From assembly GCF_900108245.1 (NCBI RefSeq), contig NZ_FNUY01000003.1, positions 434,001 to 498,000 of the forward strand: DNA of 64,000 nucleotides, written 5' to 3'. Origin of the DNA: Allobosea lathyri. Its GTDB lineage: Bacteria > Pseudomonadota > Alphaproteobacteria > Rhizobiales > Beijerinckiaceae. Shown here piece by piece: positions 52,328-60,933 of this stretch; position 1 is the stretch's first letter, and each line of letters begins with the position of its first letter. The notes beneath the pieces were generated by a model that ran no database searches, was not told the DNA's origin, and saw only the letters and a list, made by a program, of their open reading frames with translations. Made by a program: the position numbers and the translations under genes.

Positions 52328-55159
52328 ATGGCTGATGTGATCGAAGGCGCAGGATCTGCCGGACAGATTGCCGCGCTGGCTGCCGAGCTGCGTGCGAAAA
52401 TCGTCCAGGCTCGCAGCGATTCGCGCGACGATCCCTTTGGCAATCCGGTCCTGCGCGTGACGCTCTGGCTGACGCGCCGGATGGATCGCGGCGAGCTGAC
52501 GATCGAGGGCGCCCTCGAACTTGTGCGGCATCTCGGCCGGGAGGCATTACTGCAGCGAGCGGTGCGCGTCGGTCACTATGTCGGGCTGGATACCGAGGGC
52601 GAGCGACCGCTTGCCGCTCTCGCGGAACGGCTGGTTTCCGAGGCGAATGGGGAGTCTGAGCCCTTCGAGAGCTTCAAGGCTTCCGTCGAAAGGGCGCGTT
52701 TCGCGGCCGTCTTCACGGCACACCCGACCTTCGGCATGTCCAGGCGGCTGGCGCATGCGCTGGCCGATCTGGCTTCGGGTGGCGCGGCGGGCCTCGCCGT
52801 GGTCGAGGACGCCGACCTTACCTTCCGGCCCGATGGCCGGATCACGCTGCAGGACGAATTCGAGCAGGCGCGCTTTGCCGTCCGCCATGCCCGCGATGCG
52901 ATCGACCGGCTGAACGCCGCCGTGCTCTTCGAGGCCAAGCAACACTGGCCGGAGCGCTGGAACACCTTGGTGCCGCGCTCCGTCACCCTTGCCTCCTGGG
53001 TTGGCTGCGACACTGACGGTCGTACCGATATCGGCTGGTGGGACACGCTGCGCTATCGGCTGGAATCAAAAAGCGGCCAGTTCGCCCGCGTTCTGGAGAA
53101 GCTGCCACAGGGCCCGGCGGCGGCCGGGGTACGCGATCTCGTCACCAGTGCGCTGGCCGCGGTCGAACGTCAGCTGGCGCTTGCGCCGCCGATTACGTCG
53201 CAGCCGGACCTCGTTGCGTTGCAGGCTTTCTCGCTTTCGCTCGTTCACGAGCGCGAGGAGGCGCTGCCCGAGGCGTCGCGCCTGATTGCGGCGCTCGATG
53301 CGGCGCTGGCCCAGTCCGGCGACGACGAGACGACGATGGCGCTGTGTCTCGTCAAGGCCGGTTGCGTCGCGCATGGCGTGTCGATCGCGCTGCCGCATTT
53401 CAGGTTGAACGCCTCGCAGCTTCACAATGCGATGCGCGCCGCCATCCCGCTCGAAGAGGAGCCGAGCCAGCCGGCGCAACGGCGGGCGTTCCTCTCCGCC
53501 GTCAATGCATTGCTCGGCAAGGTCGAGCCGATCGCGATCGATTTCGGGGCCCTGGCGGCGGAGCGCGCCTCTGCGACGCGCATGGTGATGACGATCGCGC
53601 AGATCGTGAAACATGTCGATGGTTCGCGGCCGGTGCGTTTCCTCGTCGCCGAGACGGAGACCGGCTACACGCTGCTCAGCGCGCTCTGGCTGGCGAGCCG
53701 ATTCGGCATTGCCGACCGGGTCGAGATCTCGCCGCTGTTCGAGACCTCCGACGCGCTGGAGCAGGGACCGCGCATCATCGACGAGGCGCTGCGCAGCCCG
53801 CATTTCCGCGATTATCTCAAGGTGCATGGCCGGCTCTGCATTCAGTTCGGCTATTCGGATTCGGGCCGCTATATCGGTCAGGTCGCATCGACCTTCTGGG
53901 TCGAGCGGTTGCGCATCCGGATCTGCGAGCTGCTGACGCGCTACGATCTCGCCGATATCGAACTAGTCATCTTCGATACCCATGGCGAGTCGGTCGGGCG
54001 TGGTGCCCATCCCGGCAGCCTTGCCGACCGTCTGGCCTATCTCGAACCGGCCTGGGCCCGGCAGGCCTTCGCACGGGCCGGCGTGAAGACGGTGCGCGAG
54101 ACCAGCTTCCAGGGTAGCGACGGCTATCTCCTCTTCGGCACGCCGCAGCTGGCCTCGGCAACGATCGGGCGTATCGCGGAAGCCGTGTTCGATACGGGCA
54201 AGGATGCACCGGCCGATCCGATCTATGACGAGCCGGATTTCGCGACGGAGTTCTTTCAGACGGTCCGGGAGGAGATGACCACACTGGTCGACGACCCCGG
54301 CTATGCAGCGTTGATCGGCACCTTCGGCCCGTCGCTGCTGGACAAGACCGGGTCGCGGCCGGCCGCGCGCCAGAGCGATGCCGGCGGGCCGGTGAGTATC
54401 CGCCATCCCCGCGAATTGCGGGCTATTCCCAACAACGCGATCCTGCAGCAGCTCGGCTGGCTGGCGAACAGCGTTCACGGCATCGGCCATGCCGCGTCGC
54501 GCGCGCCCGATCTGTTCAAGGCAATGCGCGAGCGATCGGATCGGTTCGACCGTGCCTACAGGCTGGCCGAACATGCCATGGCCAACAGCGATCTCGACGT
54601 GCTGCGCGCCTATCTCGACACGCTCGACCCCGGCAGCTGGTTCGACCGTGCGCGACGGACGGTGAGGGAAGGCCGCCGCGACGAGCTGCTGGCGGTGGCC
54701 GACGCGCTCTCGCGGCTGGAGCTCGCGCCGGCCTTGCGGCGCCTGTTCTGGCGGCTGTCTTCGGATTCGCTGAAGCTCAAGGCGGTGGCGGACGATACGC
54801 CGGAAATGCCGGTGCGGCTCGTTGCATTGCATGCGCTCCGGCTTGCCGCGATGCATCGCATCTGGCTTGCCTCGGCGCATATCCCGGACTTCCGCCCGCA
54901 TGCGGGATTGACCCGGGAGGGGTTGATCGAGCGGCTGCTGAGGCTCGACGTTCCGGCCTCGCTGGCACTCCTGGCTGAAATCTTTCCGCTCAAGCCCGAC
55001 CCGACGATCGGCCTCGATTTCGGCGAGCCGCCCGGCCCGCGCGAGGGCGGCACCTATGAGGCGCTGCATCGCGACGTGTTTGCGCCGATGCAGGCGCTGT
55101 TCGAACTCCTGCGCGAGATTTCAGGCGCGATCCAGCATGAGATCGGGGCGTTTGGGTAG
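52328..55159 (+). CDS. phosphoenolpyruvate carboxylase-like protein, divergent
   Basis: 943 residues, the length of a PEP carboxylase. The catalytic-His motif reads TAHPTF (H132) where the classic enzyme has TAHPTE. GYSDSGRYIG (G508-R514) replaces GYSDSNKDAG-like. The mobile glycine loop FHGRGGxxGRGG is altered to THGESVGRG (552-559), and the C-terminal LRAIPNNAILQQLGW replaces the R.AIPW.F.W.Q signature. Overall architecture is retained. It may be a distinct PEPC subgroup or a homologue with changed activity or regulation. ATG 52328 is preferred over GTG 52322. Confidence 0.85.
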   Translation: MADVIEGAGSAGQIAALAAELRAKIVQARSDSRDDPFGNPVLRVTLWLTRRMDRGELTIEGALELVRHLGREALLQRAVRVGHYVGLDTEGERPLAALAERLVSEANGESEPFESFKASVERARFAAVFTAHPTFGMSRRLAHALADLASGGAAGLAVVEDADLTFRPDGRITLQDEFEQARFAVRHARDAIDRLNAAVLFEAKQHWPERWNTLVPRSVTLASWVGCDTDGRTDIGWWDTLRYRLESKSGQFARVLEKLPQGPAAAGVRDLVTSALAAVERQLALAPPITSQPDLVALQAFSLSLVHEREEALPEASRLIAALDAALAQSGDDETTMALCLVKAGCVAHGVSIALPHFRLNASQLHNAMRAAIPLEEEPSQPAQRRAFLSAVNALLGKVEPIAIDFGALAAERASATRMVMTIAQIVKHVDGSRPVRFLVAETETGYTLLSALWLASRFGIADRVEISPLFETSDALEQGPRIIDEALRSPHFRDYLKVHGRLCIQFGYSDSGRYIGQVASTFWVERLRIRICELLTRYDLADIELVIFDTHGESVGRGAHPGSLADRLAYLEPAWARQAFARAGVKTVRETSFQGSDGYLLFGTPQLASATIGRIAEAVFDTGKDAPADPIYDEPDFATEFFQTVREEMTTLVDDPGYAALIGTFGPSLLDKTGSRPAARQSDAGGPVSIRHPRELRAIPNNAILQQLGWLANSVHGIGHAASRAPDLFKAMRERSDRFDRAYRLAEHAMANSDLDVLRAYLDTLDPGSWFDRARRTVREGRRDELLAVADALSRLELAPALRRLFWRLSSDSLKLKAVADDTPEMPVRLVALHALRLAAMHRIWLASAHIPDFRPHAGLTREGLIERLLRLDVPASLALLAEIFPLKPDPTIGLDFGEPPGPREGGTYEALHRDVFAPMQALFELLREISGAIQHEIGAFG

Positions 55160-55162
55160 CCA

Positions 55163-55189
55163 GCCGCGCGGAAAAACGGCGCGGCTTTT
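55163..55189 (+). terminator. intrinsic terminator after the PEPC-like gene
   Basis: Stem GCCGCGC (55163-55169) and GCGCGGC (55179-55185), loop of 9, followed by TTTT, 4 bases after the stop codon. Confidence 0.8.
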
Positions 55190-55292
55190 CCGCGGCCCGA
55201 TGCACATCCGAATTCCGGTGTTTCGTTGCAATGCGGCTCGATCTGCTTAGGTTGACGCCCGAGGAAACAGCCAGCCGGGAGACGAGCCAGAT

Positions 55293-56873
55293 ATGGCCGC
55301 CGCCGAATTCAATGCCCAGTCTTTCGATGCTGCCTCCGCTCGCATCACCCTGTTTCGCGCTTTGCTTGAGGCGACGTCGCGCCATGGCAAGGGCCGCGTG
55401 GCGCTTGAGGATCCCGAGCGCAAGCCGATCACCTATGGCCGGCTGGTGCTCGGCGCACTGGTGCTGGGGCGCAAGCTCGCCGGCGTGACGCAAGCCGGCG
55501 AGCGGGTCGGCCTGCTGCTGCCCAATGTGCAGGGCATGGCGGTGACGCTGTTCGGCCTCACTGCCTTTGGCCGCGTGCCCGCGCTGTTGAATTTCACGGC
55601 CGGTGCCAAGAATCTGAAGGCGGCCGGAGATCTGGCGGAACTCAAGACCATCGTTACCTCGCGTCGCTTCATCGACCAGGCCAAGCTCGACGACGAGCTG
55701 GAGGCCCTCGCAGCGGGGCGGCAGGTCATCTATCTTGAGGATGTCCGCAAGCAGATCACCAGCCTCGACAAGGCGCTGGGAGCGTTGCAGAGCCTCGCGC
55801 CCGGGCTGGTTCACCGCGCCTACGAAGCCAAGCCCGACGAGCCGGCGGTCGTGCTGTTCACCTCGGGCACGGAAGGCAAACCCAAGGGCGTGGTGCTCAG
55901 CCATGCCAATCTGGTCTCGAACGCGCGTCAGATCTTCGCGCTTGCCGCGGGCTTTCTGTCCGAGCGCGATATCGTGATGAACCCGCTGCCGGCGTTCCAC
56001 TCCTTCGGGCTGACGGCCGGGCTGCTGATGCCGCTGCTGAGCGGCATGAAGGTCGTGCTCTATCCAAGCCCCCTGCACTACAAACAGGTACCGAAGCTGA
56101 TCGGCGAGATGGGCTGCACCTTCCTGTTCGCGACCGACACCTTCCTGCAGGGCTATGCCCGGGCGGCGGACCCCGACGATTTGAAAAGCGTGCGCTACGT
56201 CGTCGCCGGGGCCGAGCGCGTGAAGCCCGATACGCGCAGGATGTGGGAGCCCTACGGCACCACGATTCTCGAAGGTTATGGCTGCACGGAATGCTCGCCG
56301 GTGCTGGCCTGCAACACGCCGGTCGCGACGCGCGAGGGCAGCGTCGGGCGGCTGCTGCCCGGCATCGAGGCGCGGCTCGATCCCGTCGAGGGCATCACCG
56401 ACGGCGGCAAGCTCTGCGTGCGCGGGCCCAACATCATGGCAGGCTATCTCAGCGCCGAGCATCCCGGCCAGATCGTGCCGCCCGAGGGCGGCTGGCACGA
56501 CACCGGCGATATCGTCACGCTCGACGATGGTTTCGTCGTCATCAAGGGCCGGGCGAAGCGCTTCGCCAAGCTTGGCGGCGAGATGATTTCGCTGGCGGCC
56601 GTCGAATCGATGATCGCGGGGCTTTGGCCCGACCAGAACCATGTCGTGGTCGCGCTGCCTGATGCACGCAAGGGCGAGCAGCTCGTGCTCGTCACCGAAA
56701 AGCCCAATGCCGAACGGGGCGCTTTGCAGGCGGCGGCAAAGGAGCAGGGCTTTCCCGAATTGTGGATGCCGCGCGCGATTCTGGTGACGAATTCGATTCC
56801 CGTGCTCGGCAATGGCAAGATCGATTATGCGGCGACGCGCGAGCTTGCGGCCTCGCGGCGTTCGCTGCTGTGA
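55293..56873 (+). CDS. acyl-activating AMP-dependent synthetase (Aas-type)
   Basis: 526 residues. ANL superfamily signature: VVLFTSGTEGKPKGVVLSH near 188-206, then YGCTECSPVLACN, WHDTGDIVTLDDGFVVIKGRAKRFAKLGGEMIS (spanning residues about 407-439) and the catalytic Lys in GNGKIDY. It resembles the acyl-ACP synthetase half of Aas, activating fatty acids for transfer in lipid repair. No acyltransferase domain is attached. Confidence 0.9.
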   Translation: MAAAEFNAQSFDAASARITLFRALLEATSRHGKGRVALEDPERKPITYGRLVLGALVLGRKLAGVTQAGERVGLLLPNVQGMAVTLFGLTAFGRVPALLNFTAGAKNLKAAGDLAELKTIVTSRRFIDQAKLDDELEALAAGRQVIYLEDVRKQITSLDKALGALQSLAPGLVHRAYEAKPDEPAVVLFTSGTEGKPKGVVLSHANLVSNARQIFALAAGFLSERDIVMNPLPAFHSFGLTAGLLMPLLSGMKVVLYPSPLHYKQVPKLIGEMGCTFLFATDTFLQGYARAADPDDLKSVRYVVAGAERVKPDTRRMWEPYGTTILEGYGCTECSPVLACNTPVATREGSVGRLLPGIEARLDPVEGITDGGKLCVRGPNIMAGYLSAEHPGQIVPPEGGWHDTGDIVTLDDGFVVIKGRAKRFAKLGGEMISLAAVESMIAGLWPDQNHVVVALPDARKGEQLVLVTEKPNAERGALQAAAKEQGFPELWMPRAILVTNSIPVLGNGKIDYAATRELAASRRSLL

Positions 56874-56883
56874 AGCCACAATC

Positions 56884-57558
56884 ATGATTATGGTGCGGCG
56901 CATGATCATGATGTCGGCTTCCACCTTGTATGCCGCTTTGCGCATTGCCGCGCTCACGCCTGCCTTGACCCTCGCAGCTCCGGCCGAACTCGCCGCACAG
57001 GCGCAGGGCGCTGTCTATGAGCGGCGCGACGAATGCGTCGAGGCGGCGCTGCTGACGCCGGAGCAGTGCGAATTCGCCTATCGCAATGCCCGCGCCGAAT
57101 TCGAGCAGAAGGCGCCGCGCTATGCCTCGCGCGCCCTGTGCGAGCGCAGCCATAAGCGCTGTGGCGCGCAAATCGTTTCGACCGGTGGCTGGAACGCTTT
57201 CGGCAAGGGCGGCGCCACCTATGTCCCGCGCTTCACCGGCGTGCGCATCGCGGGCGAGGGCGCCGGCCGACGGGCTCTGCCGGTGGTCGAGGGGACAGGC
57301 CGCATCGCCTTTGCGGGACGCCCGGTGACGGAACTGCAGGATAAGGTGGCGGGTCGCCAGGCGACCGTCGGCCTCGTCAATTCTCGCGGCGCGCGCGGCC
57401 ACGATCCGCAAAGCGGCGCTCCTTACGTCAAGCGCGGCGACCGCGACGACACGGTCCGCGTGCCGATGGAGCAGAAGCGCATCGGCGCGGATGTCGCGCC
57501 GGGCCTCTATGTCGATCCCGACGGGGTCGAATGGTACAAGCCGGCGCGCCGCCACTGA
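56884..57558 (+). CDS. DUF1190 family protein, exported
   Basis: 224 residues from ATG 56884; several further ATGs follow closely, and all lead into a signal-like hydrophobic stretch (STLYAALRIAALTPALTLAA). The mature part is DUF1190-like: VYERRDECVEAALLTPEQCEFAY, APRYASRALCERSHKRCG. Cys residues suggest disulfides in the periplasm. Function unknown (YgiB/YjfM relatives). It lies 10 bases after the synthetase gene. Confidence 0.75.
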   Translation: MIMVRRMIMMSASTLYAALRIAALTPALTLAAPAELAAQAQGAVYERRDECVEAALLTPEQCEFAYRNARAEFEQKAPRYASRALCERSHKRCGAQIVSTGGWNAFGKGGATYVPRFTGVRIAGEGAGRRALPVVEGTGRIAFAGRPVTELQDKVAGRQATVGLVNSRGARGHDPQSGAPYVKRGDRDDTVRVPMEQKRIGADVAPGLYVDPDGVEWYKPARRH

Positions 57559-57626
57559 ACGGCTTCGTGGCGGACAATGGGGAAGCGCTTGCGCAGTGAA
57601 CGTCCGCCCGCTACCGCTGGCCACAA

Positions 57627-57713
57627 GCGGACGTGGCGAAACTGGTAGACGCAAGAGACTTAAAATCTCTCAGCCGCAAGGCTATGCGGGTTCGATCCCC
57701 GCCGTCCGCACCA
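57627..57713 (+). tRNA. tRNA-Leu (anticodon UAA)
   Basis: 87 bases including the encoded ACCA. Acceptor stem GCGGACG / CGTCCGC pairs fully. The anticodon loop CTTAAAA in an AGAGA/TCTCT stem gives UAA. A long variable arm and GGTTCGATCCC T-arm are visible. Complete and not used as an integration site. Confidence 0.95.
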
Positions 57714-57742
57714 AACCCCTTTAAGTCATTGAAGCTCGATCC

Positions 57743-57768
57743 GTTATCTGGCCGGCCCGGCCAATAAC
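57743..57768 (+). terminator. possible terminator after tRNA-Leu
   Basis: GTTAT...ATAAC outer arms and a TGGCCGG/CCGGCCA inner stem form a compact hairpin 30 bases downstream of the tRNA. No T-run. Confidence 0.4.
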
Positions 57769-57877
57769 GCCAGCGCTTTCATCGCCCGCCGATCGCGCCG
57801 CTGTCCGGCCGAATCTTCAACTTCAAATTGAAAGGAACTTAGCGGTCCTCCTCAAAGTTGATACTGCGGAGGTCATT

Positions 57878-58156
57878 ATGTTTCAAAACCGCCTGCTGAA
57901 GATCGTTGCCGCGCCTGATCTTGTCAGATCCGTTCTGACAGGCGCGCTCATAACGAAAGAATCGGAAGCGTATCGGCATGAACGCGAGGTCGAGTTTCTC
58001 AGCATGCTCTCAGCGCGAGCGCTGGAAGATATCCTGACGGGATGTATCGGAAAACATTGCCACCGAAGCCTTACGGCCATCAGAGGTCCTGCCGAGGTCA
58101 AGTTCCTGAGAGGCGAGATTGCCCTGTTCCAGGGGTTCTCTGCGAATAGCAATTAG
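57878..58156 (+). CDS. hypothetical protein
   Basis: 92 residues, no recognised domain. GCGGAGG lies 8 bases before the ATG, supporting translation. Sequence is basic in the middle (SEAYRHEREVEFLSML, CIGKHCHRSL). It lies alone between the tRNA and a tiny membrane peptide gene. Confidence 0.55.
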   Translation: MFQNRLLKIVAAPDLVRSVLTGALITKESEAYRHEREVEFLSMLSARALEDILTGCIGKHCHRSLTAIRGPAEVKFLRGEIALFQGFSANSN

Positions 58157-58215
58157 CACAAATATTCCTCTGAAGCCGCGGCCACCAACGTCGGCTATGT
58201 GGCTGAAAGGGCAAC

Positions 58216-58323
58216 ATGCTTCTTCACATCAAGCCGCCTATATGGTCGGAGCTCGATGTGTGGCTTTGGCTCTCTGTATTCGTCATCCTCATGTGCATGG
58301 GTAGTTTTGCCGTGCACTGGTAG
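58216..58323 (+). CDS. 35-residue single-pass membrane peptide
   Basis: A short frame with a good site (AAAGGGcaac-ATG). It reads MLLHIKPPIWSELDVWL, then a hydrophobic helix (LWLSVFVILMCMGSFAV) and ends HW-stop. The composition, with charged N-terminus and one transmembrane helix, is that of small membrane proteins that bind larger complexes. No homology claim is made. Confidence 0.5.
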   Translation: MLLHIKPPIWSELDVWLWLSVFVILMCMGSFAVHW

Positions 58324-58436
58324 GGGGCATGGTCGCTCGCCTTGGGCATATGTTGTCAAAACAGCAATAAGCAAGCGATTTCAATGATATAGAGGCTGGT
58401 CTTGCCATGCGGGCGGGCAGAGCAAGGTCCTGGCCT

Positions 58437-59102
58437 TTAGCGGCGCGATTCCTTCCTGAAGATCAGGCTCAGATTGTTCGCCGGCATCTCGGTCACCTTC
58501 GGCCCGGAAAAGCCTGCGCCCGTTGCGACGGCGGCTACCTTTTCGAGGTCGCGCAGGCCCCAATCGGGATTGCGGGCGCGCAGGCTCTCGTCGAAGGCTG
58601 CGTTGCTTGGTTCGAGCGGGCGGTCGGCGCGGCGATAGGGGCCGTAGAGATAGAGCGGCGCTCCCTCCCGCAGCATGGCGCCGCCCTGCCGCAGCAATCC
58701 TTCGGTCGCGGCCCAGGGCGCGATATGGATCATGTTGATGCAGAGGATCGCGTCGATGGGGCCGCATGCGGGCCAGGCGGGCGCTGCGGCGTCGAGGAGA
58801 AGCGGTGGGCTGATATTCGCGGCCTCGCTGTCTGCGGTCCAGGCCTCGATGCTCGCGAGCGCTTGAGGGCTCGGGTCGCTCGGTTGGAAGGTCAGCAAGG
58901 GCAGGGCCCTGGCAAAATGCAGGATATGTTCGCCCGATCCGCTGGCGATTTCGAGGATGCGGCCGGAGGCCGGAAGGATCTCGCGGAGCACGTCGAGGAT
59001 CGCATCGCGGTTGCGCGCGGTCGCCGGCGCGTGGAGGCGCGGGTCGTCGGCCGGCGCAGGCTGCGTCGAGGGATCCCAGGGTTTCGGTGGCTGCCCGGTC
59101 AT
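58437..59102 (-). CDS. DUF938 SAM-dependent methyltransferase
   Basis: 221 residues. DUF938 features: PATARNRDAILDVLREILP, then RILEIASGSGEHILHFA (SAM loop), LTFQPSDPSP, ICINMIHIAPWAATEGLL and YLYGPYRR. Substrate unknown. Divergent from the CNNM-type gene. Confidence 0.9.
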   Translation of the reverse strand: MTGQPPKPWDPSTQPAPADDPRLHAPATARNRDAILDVLREILPASGRILEIASGSGEHILHFARALPLLTFQPSDPSPQALASIEAWTADSEAANISPPLLLDAAAPAWPACGPIDAILCINMIHIAPWAATEGLLRQGGAMLREGAPLYLYGPYRRADRPLEPSNAAFDESLRARNPDWGLRDLEKVAAVATGAGFSGPKVTEMPANNLSLIFRKESRR

Positions 59103-59213
59103 GATGCGCCTATGAATCTTTTATGCGGCCCATCGCCACGCGGCGGCGATACGCTATAAGGAGCCCAGAAGCGAGCCGCTGACGAGTGCGGTTTCGTATG
59201 GCGCGGGCTGGTT

Positions 59214-60491
59214 TTGTTAACCGAAATACTGATCGTCTTGGCTCTGACCGTGATCAACGGTCTGCTCGCCATGTCCGAACTCGCCGTCGTTTCATCCCGC
59301 CCAGCCCGGCTCAAAGTTCTCAGCGACCAAGGCAACAAAGGCGCGACCATCGCGATCCGCCTTGCCGATAATCCTGGCCGCTTCCTGTCGACCGTGCAGA
59401 TCGGCATTACGCTGGTCGGCGTGCTCTCGGGCGCCTTTTCGGGTGCGACGCTGGGTGCGCGCCTCTCTGAATGGCTCAGCACGCAAGGCCTGTCTCCCAG
59501 AGCTGCCGATGGATTCGGCGTCGGCGTCGTCGTGGTCGCGATCACCTATCTCTCGCTGATACTGGGCGAATTGGTACCTAAGCAGATCGCATTGCGCGAT
59601 CCCGAGCGTGTCGCGGCGCGTGTCGCTCCGGCCATGTCGCTGATCGCCAAGATCGGTGCGCCGCTTGTCTTCCTGCTCGATCTGTCCGGCCGCGCCGTGC
59701 TGAGCCTGCTCGGCCAGAAGGGCGAGTCGGATGAGAGGGTCACCGAAGAAGAGGTTCGCACCATCATCGCGGAAGCCGAGACCGCCGGCGTGCTGGAGCG
59801 CGACGAGCGCGAGATGATCTCGGGTGTGATGCGGCTGGCCGATCGCTCGGCGCGCGCCTTGATGACACCCCGGCGCGAGGTCGAGGTCATCGACCTCGCC
59901 GATACCGCCGACGAGATCCGCGCGCAGCTGCGTGCCACCCGCCGCTCACGCCTGCCTGTACAGCAGGGCGAGTCCGATTCCATCATCGGCGTGGTCGTGG
60001 TCAAGGATCTGATCGATTTCCTGTCGGATGGCGGTACACATGACCTGCTTGGGCTGGTCAACGAGGCTCCCGTAGTGATGGACACTGCCGGCGCGCTGCA
60101 TGTGCTGCGCGAGATCAGGGCGTCGCGCGTGCATATGGCGCTGGTCTTCGACGAGTACGGCCATTTCGAGGGCATCATCACGCCGGGCGACGTGCTGGAG
60201 GCGATCATCGGTGCCTTCCAGGAAGAGGAAGAGAGCGAGCCGCCGATCGTGACGCGTGCGGATGGCTCCTATCTCGTCGCCGGCTGGATGCAGGTCGACG
60301 AATTCTCGCATGAGCTCGGCATCCACATCCCGCGCGATGCCGATTTCCAGACGGTTGCAGGCTTCATCCTGGCCGAATTGAACCATCTGCCCAATGTCGG
60401 CGAGGTCTTCGAGAAGGGCCATTGGCGCTTCGAAGTCGTCGATCTCGACGGCCGCAGGATCGACAAGGTGCTGGTCAGCCGAGTCGAGTGA
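59214..60491 (+). CDS. CNNM/CorC-type membrane protein with CBS domains
   Basis: 425 residues from a TTG. DUF21 region with about three to four membrane helices (1-150; LLAMSELAVVSSRPARL), the two CBS motifs (MTPRREVEVIDL, and VHMALVFDEYGHFEGIITPGDVLEAII at about 300-326) and a C-terminal transporter-associated (CorC_HlyC) domain. The family is implicated in Mg2+/Co2+ export or in ion homeostasis; the haemolysin label is historical. Ribosome site is not obvious, so the start could vary. Confidence 0.88.
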   Translation: MLTEILIVLALTVINGLLAMSELAVVSSRPARLKVLSDQGNKGATIAIRLADNPGRFLSTVQIGITLVGVLSGAFSGATLGARLSEWLSTQGLSPRAADGFGVGVVVVAITYLSLILGELVPKQIALRDPERVAARVAPAMSLIAKIGAPLVFLLDLSGRAVLSLLGQKGESDERVTEEEVRTIIAEAETAGVLERDEREMISGVMRLADRSARALMTPRREVEVIDLADTADEIRAQLRATRRSRLPVQQGESDSIIGVVVVKDLIDFLSDGGTHDLLGLVNEAPVVMDTAGALHVLREIRASRVHMALVFDEYGHFEGIITPGDVLEAIIGAFQEEEESEPPIVTRADGSYLVAGWMQVDEFSHELGIHIPRDADFQTVAGFILAELNHLPNVGEVFEKGHWRFEVVDLDGRRIDKVLVSRVE

Positions 60492-60524
60492 GGCGGCTCG
60501 CCGGCTTGACGACGCTGTCTACCG

Positions 60525-60842
60525 TCAGCGACGCGGCGGCTCGCCGGGCTCGATGATGCGATATTCGGCGTCGATGATCTCGACACGTCCTGCTTGCCTA
60601 GGCTGCTGCGGGAATGGGCCGGGCTGATCGAGGCCGGCGGCTTTCAGCTTGGCCTTGAGACGCCAGATCGCGACCGCACCGACGATCGCGATGATCGGGA
60701 TCAGGATCAGCGCAAGGCTCGCTGCGATCAGGAACAGCGTGACGCCGACAACGAGGCTGCCGGCCATGGCGAGCCAAGCTGCCCAGCGGGGCATGCCGGC
60801 CGGGCGGCGGCTGAGCTGCTCATTGAGATTGACGCGGATCAT
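60525..60842 (-). CDS. small membrane protein of unknown function
   Basis: 105 residues from ATG 60842 (GGAAG upstream). Two adjacent hydrophobic segments (about 20-58, AAWLAMAGSLVVGVTLF and LALILIPIIAIVGAVAI) precede a basic stretch and a Pro-rich tail ending EIIDAEYRIIEP. Not recognised. Confidence 0.6.
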   Translation of the reverse strand: MIRVNLNEQLSRRPAGMPRWAAWLAMAGSLVVGVTLFLIAASLALILIPIIAIVGAVAIWRLKAKLKAAGLDQPGPFPQQPRQAGRVEIIDAEYRIIEPGEPPRR

Positions 60843-60933
60843 GTCGCTTCCGTTCGATGCCACATGAGCAATAGATAGTGACGAAATACGGCGAGTGCGA
60901 GATGGCGCGGCGATTTCAGGTATCTTGTCGCTC

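Noticed and set aside
54990-56957. Minus-strand 655-codon frame opposite the synthetase gene
   Set aside because: Antisense to a well-defined ANL synthetase and composed of low-complexity Arg/His-rich sequence.
57627-57713. tRNA-Leu as an integration site of the element
   Set aside because: The tRNA is complete, has no adjacent integrase and no repeat of its 3' end was noticed; the integrase lies at radC, 13 kb away.
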